This document shows positions 47,843 to 58,201 of a DNA stretch of 64,000 nucleotides, piece after piece (within the stretch, counting starts at the first letter, position 1; each line of letters starts with the position of its first letter). This DNA is from Dysgonomonas sp. 25 (lineage in GTDB: Bacteria; Bacteroidota; Bacteroidia; Bacteroidales; Dysgonomonadaceae). Both the position numbers and the translations under genes were made by a program. Where the stretch lies: NCBI RefSeq assembly GCF_010501075.1, contig NZ_QVMN01000006.1, positions 124,001 to 188,000 of the forward strand. Reading direction: 5' to 3'. The notes beneath the pieces were generated by a model. The model saw only the letters and a list, made by a program, of their open reading frames with translations. It ran no database searches and was not told the origin of the DNA.

Positions 47843-49717
47843 TCACCTACCTAAAAGCACTAATAATATAGATATATCGTTCGGCGAAACTCCGGGTATT
47901 CGGCTTGCCTGAGCAATTGTTTCGGGATCGATTTTTGATAATTTCTGTCTCGCCTCTGTCGAGAGTGCCGAAATGGTGTTGTAATCGAATTTGCCTTTTA
48001 TTCGGATATTTTCCAATCGGCTGATTTTATCGGCGATTGTTTTTTCGCGTTTTATGTAGCCGTCATACTTAATCAGGATTTCAGCCGCTTCTATTATTTC
48101 CTCTTTTCGGTTCGTTATTTTTTCTAATTCCGATTGAAGCGCCGAGATATATGGGGCAATATTGTTGATGGTGACTTGCGGACGGGTAATAACGTCTTTC
48201 AGTTTGAGTCCCTGTTTGAGTGGGGCTGTTCCCAATTCGCTTAATCCGTCATTTATATATTCTGGTTTGAGGGAATAGTTAGCGGTGAAATCAATGATGC
48301 GTTCGATTTCTTTTTTCTTCTCCTGCAAAAGGTCGAACCGTTCTTTCTTCGCTAATCCTATATCATGCCCTTTCTCGGTCAATCGCATATCGGCATCATC
48401 CTGACGCAACAGGATTCTATATTCCGCACGGGACGTAAACATACGGTATGGTTCGTCCACACCTTTAGTGACAAGGTCGTCTATAAGGACACCGATGTAT
48501 GCTTCGTCGCGGTTGAGGACAAATTCGTTTCCTCCATGCACATTGATGTGCGCGTTAATGCCGGCCATCAATCCTTGTCCGCCTGCCTCTTCGTATCCGG
48601 TAGTGCCGTTTACTTGTCCGGCAAAGAACAGGTTTTTGATTAGCTTCGTTTCCAACGTATGTTTTAATTGTGTGGGGTCGAAGAAATCGTATTCGATAGC
48701 ATATCCCGGACGGTAAATGTGCAGGTTGCGGAATGCCGGAATTTTTTGCAATGCCTCGATTTGTGTGTGGAGTGGGAGAGAGGATGAAAATCCGTTCAGG
48801 TAATATTCCTGTGTATTTTCACCTTCCGGCTCCAAAAATAATTGGTGCGATGTTTTATCTTCGAATGTTACAATTTTGGTTTCGATACTCGGGCAGTAAC
48901 GAGGGCCGATACTTTGAATCTGTCCGTTGTATAGCGGCGATTCATCCAAATCGTCACGAAGCGTTTTATGTACATCTTCGTTCGTATAGGTTATCCAGCA
49001 ACTCAGTTGTTTCAGCGTGCGGGGCTTGAAGTCGAGATAAGAGAACTTGTGAAAATCATCTTCACCTTTTTGTTCGTCCATCAAACTGAAGTCGACACTT
49101 CTTCCATCGATTCGCACGGGCGTTCCCGTTTTCATGCGGTCGGTTACAAATCCGTATTCGCGAAGCTGTTCGGTTATTCCGGTAGAGGCCGGTTCAGCAA
49201 TTCGCCCACCTTCCAGTTGAACGCGGCCGATGTGCATCAGTCCGTTCATAAATGTTCCCGAAGTGAGGATAACCGCCTTTGCCCGGAAGGTAACGCCTAA
49301 ATTGGTGTTGACTCCGCAAACCGTATTTTTTTCGATGACAAGGGAAGATACCGAGTCTTGCCAGATATTGAGATTATCCGTATTTTCTAAAATTTCTCTC
49401 CATTTCAGAATAAATTGCGCACGGTCGCTCTGCGCTCTCGGGCTCCACATGGCAGGACCTTTCGAGCGGTTGAGCATGCGGAACTGTATAGCTGTTGTGT
49501 CGGTCACGATTCCCATCTGTCCGCCTAATGCATCTATTTCGCGCACAATCTGCCCTTTGGCAATTCCACCGACGGCGGGGTTGCAACTCATCTGGGCAAT
49601 TTTGTTCATGTCCATTGTTATCAACAGGGTTTTAGAACCCATATTGGCGGCCGCTGCTGCGGCTTCGCAACCAGCATGTCCTGCTCCGATAACAATGATG
49701 TCGTAATTAAAATTCAT
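47843..49717 (-). CDS. mnmG: tRNA uridine-5-carboxymethylaminomethyl synthesis enzyme MnmG/GidA
   Basis: A protein of 624 residues, normal length. The FAD-binding Rossmann motif VIGAGHAGCEAA is at residues 10-21, with the family signatures CNPAVGGIAKGQIVREIDALGG and GQVNGTTGYEEAGGQGLMAGINA; the C-terminal helical domain ends ASRIPGVSPNDISILLVLLGR. With MnmE it modifies the wobble uridine of several tRNAs. In many bacteria gidA lies near the replication origin; the parS pair directly at its 3' end fits that. Confidence 0.98.
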   Translation of the reverse strand: MNFNYDIIVIGAGHAGCEAAAAAANMGSKTLLITMDMNKIAQMSCNPAVGGIAKGQIVREIDALGGQMGIVTDTTAIQFRMLNRSKGPAMWSPRAQSDRAQFILKWREILENTDNLNIWQDSVSSLVIEKNTVCGVNTNLGVTFRAKAVILTSGTFMNGLMHIGRVQLEGGRIAEPASTGITEQLREYGFVTDRMKTGTPVRIDGRSVDFSLMDEQKGEDDFHKFSYLDFKPRTLKQLSCWITYTNEDVHKTLRDDLDESPLYNGQIQSIGPRYCPSIETKIVTFEDKTSHQLFLEPEGENTQEYYLNGFSSSLPLHTQIEALQKIPAFRNLHIYRPGYAIEYDFFDPTQLKHTLETKLIKNLFFAGQVNGTTGYEEAGGQGLMAGINAHINVHGGNEFVLNRDEAYIGVLIDDLVTKGVDEPYRMFTSRAEYRILLRQDDADMRLTEKGHDIGLAKKERFDLLQEKKKEIERIIDFTANYSLKPEYINDGLSELGTAPLKQGLKLKDVITRPQVTINNIAPYISALQSELEKITNRKEEIIEAAEILIKYDGYIKREKTIADKISRLENIRIKGKFDYNTISALSTEARQKLSKIDPETIAQASRIPGVSPNDISILLVLLGR

Positions 49718-49773
49718 ATATTGATAAAAAAAGTAAAGCTTAATTTTTCTGATTCGGAAGCTAAAGATACATA

Positions 49774-50514
49774 TTATTTTGCATTGTTAGCACGCTGTAG
49801 AGCCAGTTTCACACGATTGCTGTCTGTCTGGAGGTAGCTGTATTCCTCTTTTTCGCTACCGATGAGAGTTGTTTTGTATTCCATTTTCCCGATGAATTGG
49901 GATTGAAATGAGCCGTGAAATTCTTTCAGGCCTGTATATTCAACCAGCTCCTGAATGTTATTTTCTGTAATTCCTCCTCCCGGCATGATGCTAATCCGTC
50001 CGGCCGCTTTTTCGATAAGTTGCTTGATTACTTCTTTCCCTTCCAAGGCTGTTTTCTTCCCTCCCGAAGTAAGAATCCGCTCACATCCCAATGCTATGAT
50101 ATCCTCCATTGCACCGGATAAATCGGCAGTTCTGTCGAATGCTCGGTGAAAGGTCACGCCCATATTATATTGGCGGGCGATATCTATCAGTTCTTTATTC
50201 CTTTTCTTATCTATTGTGCCATCCGGATTGAGTATGCCGATAACGATTCCGTCGCAACCGGCTTGTCCGCAAAGATGAGCATCCCGCTTCATTATTTCGA
50301 ACTCGATAGCAGAATAGAAAAAGTCTCCTCCTCGTGGGCGGATAATTGTATATAGCTGTATATCAATGCTTTTTCTGGTTGTTTCTATCTGTGCCAGCGA
50401 AGGTGTGGTTCCTCCATCTGCCAGATTATCACAGAGTTCCACCCGCAAAGCACCTCCTTTTTGAGCCTCGATGGCTGATTGAATGGAATTGGCACATACT
50501 TCTAACTGTATCAT
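49774..50514 (-). CDS. cutC: CutC family protein (copper homeostasis)
   Basis: A protein of 246 residues with a TIM-barrel-type CutC pattern: LEVCANSIQSAIEAQKGGALRVELCDNLADGG at the start, then IRPRGGDFFYS, VTFHRAFDRT, ILTSGGKKTALEG and IMPGGGITENN. The family was named for copper tolerance in E. coli, but the biochemical role is disputed and may be enzymatic. Monocistronic; a TATCTTTG element is 20 bases upstream. Confidence 0.94.
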   Translation of the reverse strand: MIQLEVCANSIQSAIEAQKGGALRVELCDNLADGGTTPSLAQIETTRKSIDIQLYTIIRPRGGDFFYSAIEFEIMKRDAHLCGQAGCDGIVIGILNPDGTIDKKRNKELIDIARQYNMGVTFHRAFDRTADLSGAMEDIIALGCERILTSGGKKTALEGKEVIKQLIEKAAGRISIMPGGGITENNIQELVEYTGLKEFHGSFQSQFIGKMEYKTTLIGSEKEEYSYLQTDSNRVKLALQRANNAK

Positions 50515-50533
50515 TACTATCTTTTTAGGGATG

Positions 50534-50541
50534 CAAAGATA
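50534..50541 (-). promoter_or_regulatory. -7 element TATCTTTG for cutC
   Basis: Exact TAnnTTTG match on the minus strand, 20 bases upstream of the cutC start. No exact TTG at the 19-base spacing. Confidence 0.5.
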
Positions 50542-50624
50542 ATGAAATTGAAGCGGTTAGACATAATAAAATCTTCCGAGAAACTAAAACTTTTCTCAAA
50601 AATGGTCTTTTTATACCGATAAAG

Positions 50625-50654
50625 TTGATTCTTTTTAAGAATATTCTATCTTTG
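50625..50654 (+). promoter_or_regulatory. Promoter of FISUMP-family gene D: TTG, 19-base spacer, TATCTTTG
   Basis: TTG at 50625-50627, spacer of 19, TATCTTTG at 50647-50654. A leader of about 77 nucleotides would precede the ATG at 50738. Confidence 0.75.
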
Positions 50655-50737
50655 TAGCATAAAAATAACAGGAGCAAATTTTTTTAAGAAACTTTACATA
50701 CTTTGAAGAGGGTGGTAACTATAACAATCATTAACAT

Positions 50738-52219
50738 ATGAAAAAGCAAAAACTGATACAGATATTTGTCTGTTGTGCTATTCTTTGTATCCTACCTTGT
50801 CGTGCTCATGCACAAGTAACAATCGGATCGGATGAACGTCCTAATGAAGGGACGCTTCTTGACTTAAAAGAACAACCGGATGGGACCTCTACCCGTGGAA
50901 TTGCCATGCCCCGGTTGAAGCTTACTGTAGAACGCGATTTGAACAACGTATTACCTAATGCTTCGGATAGGCAGGGGAGTTATAAAGCGGATCATGTTGG
51001 TTTGACGGTCTATAACAACAATGCTTGCTTTTCGGAAGGAGTAGGCCTTTATATCTGGGAAGGAGAAAAATGGCAAAAATTAGGCGGAAGAGCTGTTGAT
51101 TTGCCACAACCTTCTAATGTCTCTACAGATATATATTCCGGTGCTAATTCGTATATAATGACTCCGTACAGCCGGATAAAAATTCCGATAAAACGGGCTT
51201 TCGATATCTGGAATGCCTATTCCAGTACTGGCGCTACCCCCACGACAATCGAAATAATTAATGGCAAAGTTCTGAATAAATCGAGCATAAATGGGGCGAC
51301 AGGAACTTTGTCTGCTTCTATTGCATGGCAAGAAGCATTGGACGAGACATCGACGTGCCTTCTTAAAAGTGTTGCTATAGAAGGGGACGGTAGTCAGGCA
51401 TTTTTAGTTGTCCAGACTTTGGCCAAGCTTGGTAATGCAGTAGTACGCGTTCATATTGGCAATAATGGGAATAGCTCCGATCCTGTTCTTTGGCAATGGC
51501 ATATCTGGATTCCTGACGGGAATCCGGCGGAAACACCTGCCGTTACATTGAATGATGGTACAAGTAACTGGACTTTTATGGATCGTTATTTGGGGGCTAT
51601 TGATAATATCCCTGTAACATACACGGGAAGTTTGACTGCCGGATCCTCTCCGGGCGGCGGCTCTAAGGGAGGAGTGACTCGTAACGCACATGGTACATAT
51701 TATCAATGGGGCCGCTCGGTCCCTTTGCGCAGATGGACGGCTATTACGACAACTTCTATCGGTATGACGGAACAATCGAGCCTGACATCTGCTATCCAGA
51801 CGAATAGTTGGATATCGCATGTCAGTATAGCATCGCATGATTGGTATTCGGGTGATAATAGTAAATGGGATAATCGATGGGGAAATGCAACTAGAAAATC
51901 ACCGTTCGATCCTTGTCCGCAAGGATGGCGGGTTCCTTCGTGGAAGGGTGGCAGATCTCCTTGGTCGGTTCTGGGAACTACCGGTACTTGGACAGCGAAT
52001 CAGGGCTTTAATTTTACAAATCAAGGTGCAGGTTATTATGCAGCCGGAGGATATCGGAATGATAAGTATATCCATGTGGTGGGAAGTAACGGGCATGTGT
52101 GGTCTGGTAGTCCTTCGGGTAACTCGGCATATTCTTTTTTTATATCTGATGCGCCGATTACGGACAAGAGCGAATATCGAAGCGAAGGGTATTTTGTCCG
52201 TTGTGTAAAGGATAATTAA
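50738..52219 (+). CDS. Secreted FISUMP-family protein (paralogue D)
   Basis: A protein of 493 residues with a signal peptide (RAHAQ). The N-terminal module (VTIGSDERPNEGTLLDLKEQ, HVGLTVYNNN, GLYIWEGEKWQKLGG) is the one shared with the genes at 22329, 27272 and 30526. A middle beta module (about 130-260) leads to a FISUMP-like tail (WKWHIW-like WQWHIWIP, FMDRYLGAI, YYQWGRSVP, CPQGWRVPSW, GYFVRCVKDN). Function unknown. It stands alone, with a good promoter and a terminator, 17 kb from the other members and on the opposite strand. Confidence 0.75.
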   Translation: MKKQKLIQIFVCCAILCILPCRAHAQVTIGSDERPNEGTLLDLKEQPDGTSTRGIAMPRLKLTVERDLNNVLPNASDRQGSYKADHVGLTVYNNNACFSEGVGLYIWEGEKWQKLGGRAVDLPQPSNVSTDIYSGANSYIMTPYSRIKIPIKRAFDIWNAYSSTGATPTTIEIINGKVLNKSSINGATGTLSASIAWQEALDETSTCLLKSVAIEGDGSQAFLVVQTLAKLGNAVVRVHIGNNGNSSDPVLWQWHIWIPDGNPAETPAVTLNDGTSNWTFMDRYLGAIDNIPVTYTGSLTAGSSPGGGSKGGVTRNAHGTYYQWGRSVPLRRWTAITTTSIGMTEQSSLTSAIQTNSWISHVSIASHDWYSGDNSKWDNRWGNATRKSPFDPCPQGWRVPSWKGGRSPWSVLGTTGTWTANQGFNFTNQGAGYYAAGGYRNDKYIHVVGSNGHVWSGSPSGNSAYSFFISDAPITDKSEYRSEGYFVRCVKDN

Positions 52220-52241
52220 TCAATCGAATAGATAAGGATAT

Positions 52242-52280
52242 AACCTCTGCCTCAAAAATAATAGTGGGCAGAGGTTTTTT
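52242..52280 (+). terminator. Terminator of FISUMP-family gene D
   Basis: Stem AACCTCTGC/GCAGAGGTT (52242-52250 with 52268-52276), long loop, followed by T run. Confidence 0.82.
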
Positions 52281-52323
52281 ATATACTTAATGCTAAAATA
52301 CCTGTCTATAATAGGATTTTATG

Positions 52324-52331
52324 TATATTTG
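52324..52331 (+). promoter_or_regulatory. -7 element TATATTTG for the dapB-lepB-wbqC unit
   Basis: TAnnTTTG match 54 bases upstream of the dapB ATG. No clear -33 TTG. Confidence 0.4.
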
Positions 52332-52384
52332 TACACTTTGCAAAAAATGTTTTTACGATTTGCATAATAATATAGCATAGAAAA

Positions 52385-53104
52385 ATGAAAATAGCACTGA
52401 TTGGTTACGGAAGAATGGGGCACGAGATTGAACGCATCGCCCTTGAGAGAGGACACGAAATCGTTTCGATAGTTGATATAGATAATGCTGCTACGGCGTT
52501 CGATTCTCCCGAATTCAGAAGTGCCGATGTCGCCATCGAATTTTCTACACCCGATACGGCCATCGATAACTACCGCAAATGTTTCGCGGCCAATGTTCCT
52601 GTGGTGGCTGGTACTACTGGCTGGCTCGAACATCTACCCGAAGTGAAAAAAGCCTGCGCCGAAGGTGGTAAGACCTTCTTTTATGCATCAAATTATAGTA
52701 TCGGGGTGAATATCTTTTTTGCGGTGAATAAGTATCTGGCGAAATTGATGAATAACTTCGACGGATATAACGTGCGTATGGAGGAGGTTCACCACATCCA
52801 CAAGCTGGATGCGCCGAGCGGGACAGCGATTACGCTGGCCGAAGGGATTATCGAAAATCTCGATCGCAAAACCGACTGGCACCTCGAAACGGAAATGAAA
52901 CCGGCCGATATAGCTATTCATGCCGTTCGCGAAGGCGAAGTTCCCGGAATACATGAAGTGACTTATGAGTCCGAAGCAGATATTATCAGTATCAAGCACG
53001 ATGCGAAAAATCGCAAAGGGTTTGCTTTGGGTGCTGTATTAGCAGCCGAGTTTACGAAGGGTAGAAAAGGCTTTTTAGGAATGAACGATATGCTCAATTT
53101 TTAA
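52385..53104 (+). CDS. dapB: 4-hydroxy-tetrahydrodipicolinate reductase
   Basis: A protein of 239 residues. The dinucleotide-binding start ALIGYGRMGHEIER and the catalytic E-x-HH-x-x-K segment (EEVHHIHKLDAPSGTA near 136-151) are both present. It reduces the DapA product in lysine and diaminopimelate biosynthesis. Followed by lepB after 10 bases, so an operon with lepB and wbqC-like is likely. Confidence 0.97.
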   Translation: MKIALIGYGRMGHEIERIALERGHEIVSIVDIDNAATAFDSPEFRSADVAIEFSTPDTAIDNYRKCFAANVPVVAGTTGWLEHLPEVKKACAEGGKTFFYASNYSIGVNIFFAVNKYLAKLMNNFDGYNVRMEEVHHIHKLDAPSGTAITLAEGIIENLDRKTDWHLETEMKPADIAIHAVREGEVPGIHEVTYESEADIISIKHDAKNRKGFALGAVLAAEFTKGRKGFLGMNDMLNF

Positions 53105-53114
53105 TCGATAGATA

Positions 53115-54620
53115 ATGGGAAAAGAAATTCGCGATAAACAAAATAAGAGTCGGGCAGAACGTCCGAAGCCGGGTATCCGTCAGTGGATTTGGTGTATTGT
53201 GGCTTGTGTGGCTACTATTGCTTTTGTCATCTGGACAGGCTACTGGGCTGTGCTGATTCTGTTGCCGGTTTTTATAGATATTTATATTACCAAGTTTATA
53301 CCTTGGGGGGCTTGGAAGGAATCGAAGAATCCTACTACCCGCAAAATACTCGATTGGGTAGATGCCATCGTATTTGCTTTGATAGGCGTTTACTTTATCA
53401 CTACTTTCTTTTTCCAGAATTATCAGATTCCGTCATCTTCACTCGAGAAATCATTGCTTGTCGGCGATTTTCTGTGCGTGAATAAAATGGTTTACGGTGC
53501 GCGTGCGCCGATGACGCCGTTGTCTTTCCCGCTGATGCAGCATACAGCCCCTATAATCGGGACTAAATCGTATTTAGAGAAACCACAATTAGAATATAAA
53601 CGCTTTGCCGGATTCCGTTCCATCGAACGCTACGATATTGTTGTATTCAACTATCCGTCGGGCGATACGGTAGCCACCAAACACCAATCGGACGACTATT
53701 ACCGCTTGTGTGCACAAGATGGCTGGCACGCCGTGAATACCAATAAAGCAGAATATGGCGACATTATCTACCGTCCGGTAGACCGTCGCGAGAATTATGT
53801 GAAACGTTGTGTAGGGCTTCCGGGCGATATTATCGAAATCCGCGAAGACACTACTTTCATCAATGGCGCGAAGCTCGAAAATCCCGAAATGATGCAACTG
53901 TTTTATGTTATTCAGACGGATGGAACGCAGATTTCGACGAAAGTTTTTGAGGATTTGGGTATGAGTATGGAAGACCAGAATGTTATCTATCCTCCTCAGC
54001 TTTTACAAGCCAACAGCGACAGCATGTTCCTGAAAGAGTTGGGATTGAAATCATCTGACAAAGAAACTCTTCTCTATCAGCGTGTTAATATGACCAAAGA
54101 AATGGTTGACAAAATGCTGCAAAAACCATTTGTGTTGAGTGTGACACCATGGAACAAATACATCAATGTGTTGCGTGAGAAAGATCCTATTTCTTATGTC
54201 GAATTTACTCAAACGGTTTATCCTGTAACATATTATAAATCTGTTTCTATGGGTGATTTCCCTGCTACATGGATACCCAAAAAGGGAGAAACGCTCGTAT
54301 TTGACGAGAACATAGCTTACAAAGTAGCCGTTTACGAACGCTGTATCAAGAATTACGAACACAACGATTTCGAATATAAAGACGGAAAAGTATATATCAA
54401 CGGCCAGCAAGCCGATTCGTATACATTCAAATACGATTACTACTTTATGATGGGTGACAATCGCGACAGGTCGGCCGATTCGCGTCTGTGGGGATTTGTT
54501 CCCGAAGACCATATCGTCGGTTCGCCGATGTTTATCTGGCTGTCGCTCGACAGTGACAAGAGCGGTTTGAGCAAGATACGTTGGAATCGTATATTTACGA
54601 AAGGCAACAAGAATAAGTAA
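53115..54620 (+). CDS. lepB: Signal peptidase I (long Bacteroidota type)
   Basis: A protein of 501 residues, longer than E. coli LepB because of a large insertion between the catalytic Lys and the C-terminal motif. Two N-terminal membrane segments (about 24-60 and 84-100) are followed by the Ser box QIPSSSLEKSLLVGD (nucleophile Ser109), the Lys box ENYVKRCVGLPGD and the box E motif MGDNRDRSADSRLWGFVP. It removes signal peptides at the inner-membrane outer face. The stop codon TAA shares one base with the ATG of the next gene. Confidence 0.97.
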   Translation: MGKEIRDKQNKSRAERPKPGIRQWIWCIVACVATIAFVIWTGYWAVLILLPVFIDIYITKFIPWGAWKESKNPTTRKILDWVDAIVFALIGVYFITTFFFQNYQIPSSSLEKSLLVGDFLCVNKMVYGARAPMTPLSFPLMQHTAPIIGTKSYLEKPQLEYKRFAGFRSIERYDIVVFNYPSGDTVATKHQSDDYYRLCAQDGWHAVNTNKAEYGDIIYRPVDRRENYVKRCVGLPGDIIEIREDTTFINGAKLENPEMMQLFYVIQTDGTQISTKVFEDLGMSMEDQNVIYPPQLLQANSDSMFLKELGLKSSDKETLLYQRVNMTKEMVDKMLQKPFVLSVTPWNKYINVLREKDPISYVEFTQTVYPVTYYKSVSMGDFPATWIPKKGETLVFDENIAYKVAVYERCIKNYEHNDFEYKDGKVYINGQQADSYTFKYDYYFMMGDNRDRSADSRLWGFVPEDHIVGSPMFIWLSLDSDKSGLSKIRWNRIFTKGNKNK

Positions 54621-55264
54621 TGGACATTTACTTATCTACGGCTTATCTCGCTCCTGTACAATATTATACCAAGTTCGTAGAAGACGATGCATCGATTTAT
54701 ATCGAGGCAAAGGAGAATTATGTAAAGCAAAGCTACCGCAACCGCTGTAACATTGTTTCGGCGAACGGTGTAATTCCCTTGTCCATACCCGTGGAACATG
54801 CTTCGGGAGCAAAAATTCCGATAAGAGATATTCGCATTGCCAGTCATGGCAACTGGCAGCACATGCACTGGAATGCCATCGTTTCGGCTTATAATTCCAC
54901 TCCTTTCTTCGAATACTATCAGGACGATTTTGCCCCTTTCTATCACCAGAAATATTCGTTTCTGTTCGATTTCAACGAAGAATTGCGACAACTTATCTGC
55001 CGGCTGGCAGGATTGGACGACGCCATGATTCGCTACACCGGTGACTATAAAACCGATTTTGTTGTGAATGAGTTGGACTTGCGCAATTCCATCCATCCCA
55101 AAAAAGACTGGGCACAATCGGATTCCCTTTTCTCTCCACGAAAATATTATCAGGTATTTGCACAACGATTTGGCTTTATCCCTAACATGAGCATTATCGA
55201 CCTGCTTTTCAATATGGGAAACGAAAGTCTGTTAGTGCTTAAAGATTCTCTCGGGCAGGAGTAA
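54620..55264 (+). CDS. WbqC family protein
   Basis: A protein of 214 residues with the WbqC family pattern (LSTAYLAPVQYYTKFVEDDASIYIEAKENYVKQSYRNRCNI, HMHWNAIVSAYNSTPFFEYY). Members occur in O-antigen and other surface-glycan clusters, where they may transfer acyl or amino-acyl groups, but no activity is established. Overlaps lepB by one base, so co-translated with lepB and dapB. It has no glycan genes next to it here. Confidence 0.92.
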   Translation: MDIYLSTAYLAPVQYYTKFVEDDASIYIEAKENYVKQSYRNRCNIVSANGVIPLSIPVEHASGAKIPIRDIRIASHGNWQHMHWNAIVSAYNSTPFFEYYQDDFAPFYHQKYSFLFDFNEELRQLICRLAGLDDAMIRYTGDYKTDFVVNELDLRNSIHPKKDWAQSDSLFSPRKYYQVFAQRFGFIPNMSIIDLLFNMGNESLLVLKDSLGQE

Positions 55265-55332
55265 CAATTAAGCCTGATTTCCCGTAAACTGCATTTCTCC
55301 TGGGTAAAAGCCCTATTTACAATTATATTTCT

Positions 55333-55340
55333 TAAATTTG
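55333..55340 (+). promoter_or_regulatory. -7 element TAAATTTG for lysS
   Basis: TAnnTTTG match 38 bases upstream of the lysS ATG at 55379. Confidence 0.4.
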
Positions 55341-55378
55341 CAGGTTACTTAAATACTGAGGAAATAATAATTTGAAAT

Positions 55379-57109
55379 ATGAATATACTGGAACTAAGCG
55401 AACAGGAAATAGTTCGCCGCAAAAGTCTCGATGAAATGAGGGCAATGGGTATCGAGCCATATCCTGCTGCCGAGTACGAAGTCAATGCTTATTCCGAAGA
55501 AATAAAGTCGTCATTCCAAGACGATGCGCCGCGCCGCGAAGTATCTATTGCCGGACGTATCATGAGCCGCCGCATTATGGGTAAGGCCTCGTTTATGGAA
55601 TTGCAGGATGCCGAAGGGCGTGTTCAGGTCTATATCTCGCGCGACGATCTTTCTCCGGGAGAAGATAAGGAACTTTACAACACCGTATTCAAGAAGTTAC
55701 TCGATATAGGAGATTTTGTCGGCATCAAAGGATATGTATTCCGCACACAGATGGGCGAAATCTCGGTACATGCCGAATCGCTCACCGTGTTGTCCAAGTC
55801 GCTTCGTCCGCTTCCTGTGGTAAAAGTAAAAGACGGCGTAACATATGACGGCTTCACCGACCCTGAGCAACGCTATCGCCAGCGCTATGTCGACTTAGTT
55901 GTGAACGAAAATGTAAAAGATACTTTCGTGAAACGGACAAAAGTCTTCAATTCCATGCGCGAATATCTGAATAGCTATGGCTATATCGAAGTTGATACGC
56001 CTGTTTTGCAAAGCATCCCCGGAGGAGCGACAGCCCGTCCGTTTATCACGCACCACAATGCACTCGATATCCCATTATACCTGCGTATTGCGAATGAACT
56101 TTACCTGAAACGCCTTATTGTCGGCGGATTCGATGGGGTATATGAATTTTCGCGTAACTTCCGCAACGAAGGAATGGATCGCACGCACAACCCCGAATTC
56201 ACGGTGATGGAGTTCTATGCAGCTTATAAAGATTATAACTGGATGATGGACTTTACAGAGCGCATGCTCGAGAAAATCTGTATGGATGTGCACGGAACAA
56301 CCAAAGTAATGATGGGCGATAAAGAAATCGACTATAAAGCACCTTATCCGCGCGTGACGATGATTGATTCTATCAAACAGTTTACAGGTTTCGATATCGA
56401 CGGCATGGACGAAGCTCAATTGCGCGATGTCTGCAAACAACTTGGTATAGAACAGGACGAAACAATGGGTAAAGGAAAGCTCATTGACGAAATATTCGGC
56501 GAAAAATGCGAAGGCAACTATATTCAGCCGACTTTCATCATCGATTATCCAATCGAAATGTCGCCATTGACAAAACGCCACCGTTCAAATCCTGAACTGA
56601 CAGAACGTTTCGAGCTGATGGTGAACGGAAAAGAACTGGCAAATGCTTATTCGGAGCTGAATGATCCTCTCGATCAGCGTTACCGTTTCGAAGAGCAATT
56701 GAAATTATCCGAAAAAGGAGATGATGAGGCGATGTTTATCGATCAGGATTTCCTCCGGGCGCTGGAATACGGTATGCCTCCTACAAGTGGTATCGGCATC
56801 GGTATGGATCGTCTGGTGATGTTTATGACAGGACAGGAAAGTATTCAGGAAGTAATGTTCTTCCCGCAGATGCGCCCTGAAAAAGTTGCCAAGAAAGATG
56901 CCGTAGCAAAATATACCGAACTGGGTATAGCCGAAGATTTAGTCCCTGTGATACAGAAAGCAGGCTACCTGACAGTGGAAGACTTGAAGGAAACCAATAA
57001 TGCGCAGAAAATCAGACAGGATATCGGCGAAGTGAATAAAAAATATAAGTTAGACTTAGCACTACCTTCTGTCGATGATATCGCCGGATGGCTGACTAAA
57101 CTAAATTAA
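55379..57109 (+). CDS. lysS: Lysine--tRNA ligase, class II, with C-terminal extension
   Basis: A protein of 576 residues. An OB-fold anticodon domain (about 50-150) precedes the class II core with motif 2 ([20 protein letters not shown] near 259-278) and motif 3 ([13 protein letters not shown] near 474-486). The standard enzyme ends close after motif 3; here about 85 residues follow ([31 protein letters not shown] and onward), a helical extension. It charges tRNA-Lys. Single-gene unit before gpsA. Confidence 0.98.
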   Translation: MNILELSEQEIVRRKSLDEMRAMGIEPYPAAEYEVNAYSEEIKSSFQDDAPRREVSIAGRIMSRRIMGKASFMELQDAEGRVQVYISRDDLSPGEDKELYNTVFKKLLDIGDFVGIKGYVFRTQMGEISVHAESLTVLSKSLRPLPVVKVKDGVTYDGFTDPEQRYRQRYVDLVVNENVKDTFVKRTKVFNSMREYLNSYGYIEVDTPVLQSIPGGATARPFITHHNALDIPLYLRIANELYLKRLIVGGFDGVYEFSRNFRNEGMDRTHNPEFTVMEFYAAYKDYNWMMDFTERMLEKICMDVHGTTKVMMGDKEIDYKAPYPRVTMIDSIKQFTGFDIDGMDEAQLRDVCKQLGIEQDETMGKGKLIDEIFGEKCEGNYIQPTFIIDYPIEMSPLTKRHRSNPELTERFELMVNGKELANAYSELNDPLDQRYRFEEQLKLSEKGDDEAMFIDQDFLRALEYGMPPTSGIGIGMDRLVMFMTGQESIQEVMFFPQMRPEKVAKKDAVAKYTELGIAEDLVPVIQKAGYLTVEDLKETNNAQKIRQDIGEVNKKYKLDLALPSVDDIAGWLTKLN

Positions 57110-57152
57110 GCGCGGAACCGTTTATAATAGAGTAAAAACTAATTGTAAATCT

Positions 57153-58151
57153 ATGGATTTTCCCGGACGAATAGCGATTTTTGGAGGAGGTACGTGGGCT
57201 ACCGCTTTAGCCAAAATCATGTTGGCGCACGAAAAGCATATTAATTGGTATATGCGCCGTCCTGAACAGATTGAAGAATTCAGGGCGACAGGGTATAACC
57301 CATCCTACCTTTCGACTATCGAATTTAATACAGACCGGATTACATTCTATTCGGATATCAACGAAGCGGTAAGGAACTCGGACACACTTGTGCTGGCAGT
57401 TCCTTCGCCTTTTCTGAAAAGCCATCTGGAGAAGATGACGGAAAGCCTGCATGATAAATTTATTATCTCTGCGGTGAAAGGGATTATCCCTCCGGAGAAT
57501 CTGATTGTAACAGATTACCTCATCCAGCACTATGGTGTTGCGCCGGACAATGTAGCTGTGGTCGGAGGTCCTTGCCATGCCGAAGAAATTGCGCTGGCGC
57601 GGTTGACTTATCCCACTATTGCCTGCACCGATCCCGAAAAGGCTGCGACCTTGGCGAAGGTATTTACCAATCGCTTTGTCAAAGCTTCTACGTCGACCGA
57701 TGTAGTAGGCATCGAACTGGCTGCCGTATTGAAGAACGTCTATGCTATAGCCGTGGGAATATGCCACGGGTTGAAGTATGGCGATAACTTTCTGGCGGTT
57801 ATGGTTTCCAATGGGCTCGACGAAATGCGTCGCTTTGTAGACAAAGTTTCGCCTACGGAACGGAGTATCACCGCTTCGGCTTATATGGGCGACCTGTTAG
57901 GAACGGCTTATTCCAATTTCAGCCGTAACCGGACGTTCGGTTCGATGATTGGACGTGGTTATTCAGTCAAAGCGGCTCAGATAGAAATGGAAATGATTGC
58001 TGAGGGATATTTCGGTGTGAAGTGCATTGTAGAGATGAACGAAGAATACAATGTTTATATCCCTATCATCGATGCGGTTTACAATATCCTTTACGAAGGA
58101 GTACCCGCCCGCCAGGAAATAAAATTGCTAAGAGAGCGTGTTCTCCGGTAA
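57153..58151 (+). CDS. gpsA: Glycerol-3-phosphate dehydrogenase (NAD(P)+)
   Basis: A protein of 332 residues with the nucleotide-binding start IFGGGTWATALAKIM, the VVGGPCHAEEIA segment, the catalytic Lys in AVLKNVYAIAVGICHG, and NRTFGSMIGRGYS. It reduces dihydroxyacetone phosphate to glycerol-3-phosphate for phospholipid synthesis. 43 bases after lysS. Confidence 0.98.
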   Translation: MDFPGRIAIFGGGTWATALAKIMLAHEKHINWYMRRPEQIEEFRATGYNPSYLSTIEFNTDRITFYSDINEAVRNSDTLVLAVPSPFLKSHLEKMTESLHDKFIISAVKGIIPPENLIVTDYLIQHYGVAPDNVAVVGGPCHAEEIALARLTYPTIACTDPEKAATLAKVFTNRFVKASTSTDVVGIELAAVLKNVYAIAVGICHGLKYGDNFLAVMVSNGLDEMRRFVDKVSPTERSITASAYMGDLLGTAYSNFSRNRTFGSMIGRGYSVKAAQIEMEMIAEGYFGVKCIVEMNEEYNVYIPIIDAVYNILYEGVPARQEIKLLRERVLR

Positions 58152-58157
58152 ATTGGG

Positions 58158-58194
58158 TTAGGGTTACACTGAGTTACACTGAGGAGTCACTGAG
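58158..58194. repeat. Left flank inverted repeat of the GxxExxY cassette
   Basis: Contains ACACTGAGG-AGTCACTGAG, which matches the reverse complement of the right flank (ACACTGAGG-TTCACTGAG). Confidence 0.65.
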
Positions 58195-58201
58195 AAAAAA
58201 T

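Noticed and set aside
58022-58201. Long N-terminal extension of the GxxExxY frame
   Set aside because: It overlaps the end of gpsA in another frame and reads through the flanking repeat; the family starts at 58202.
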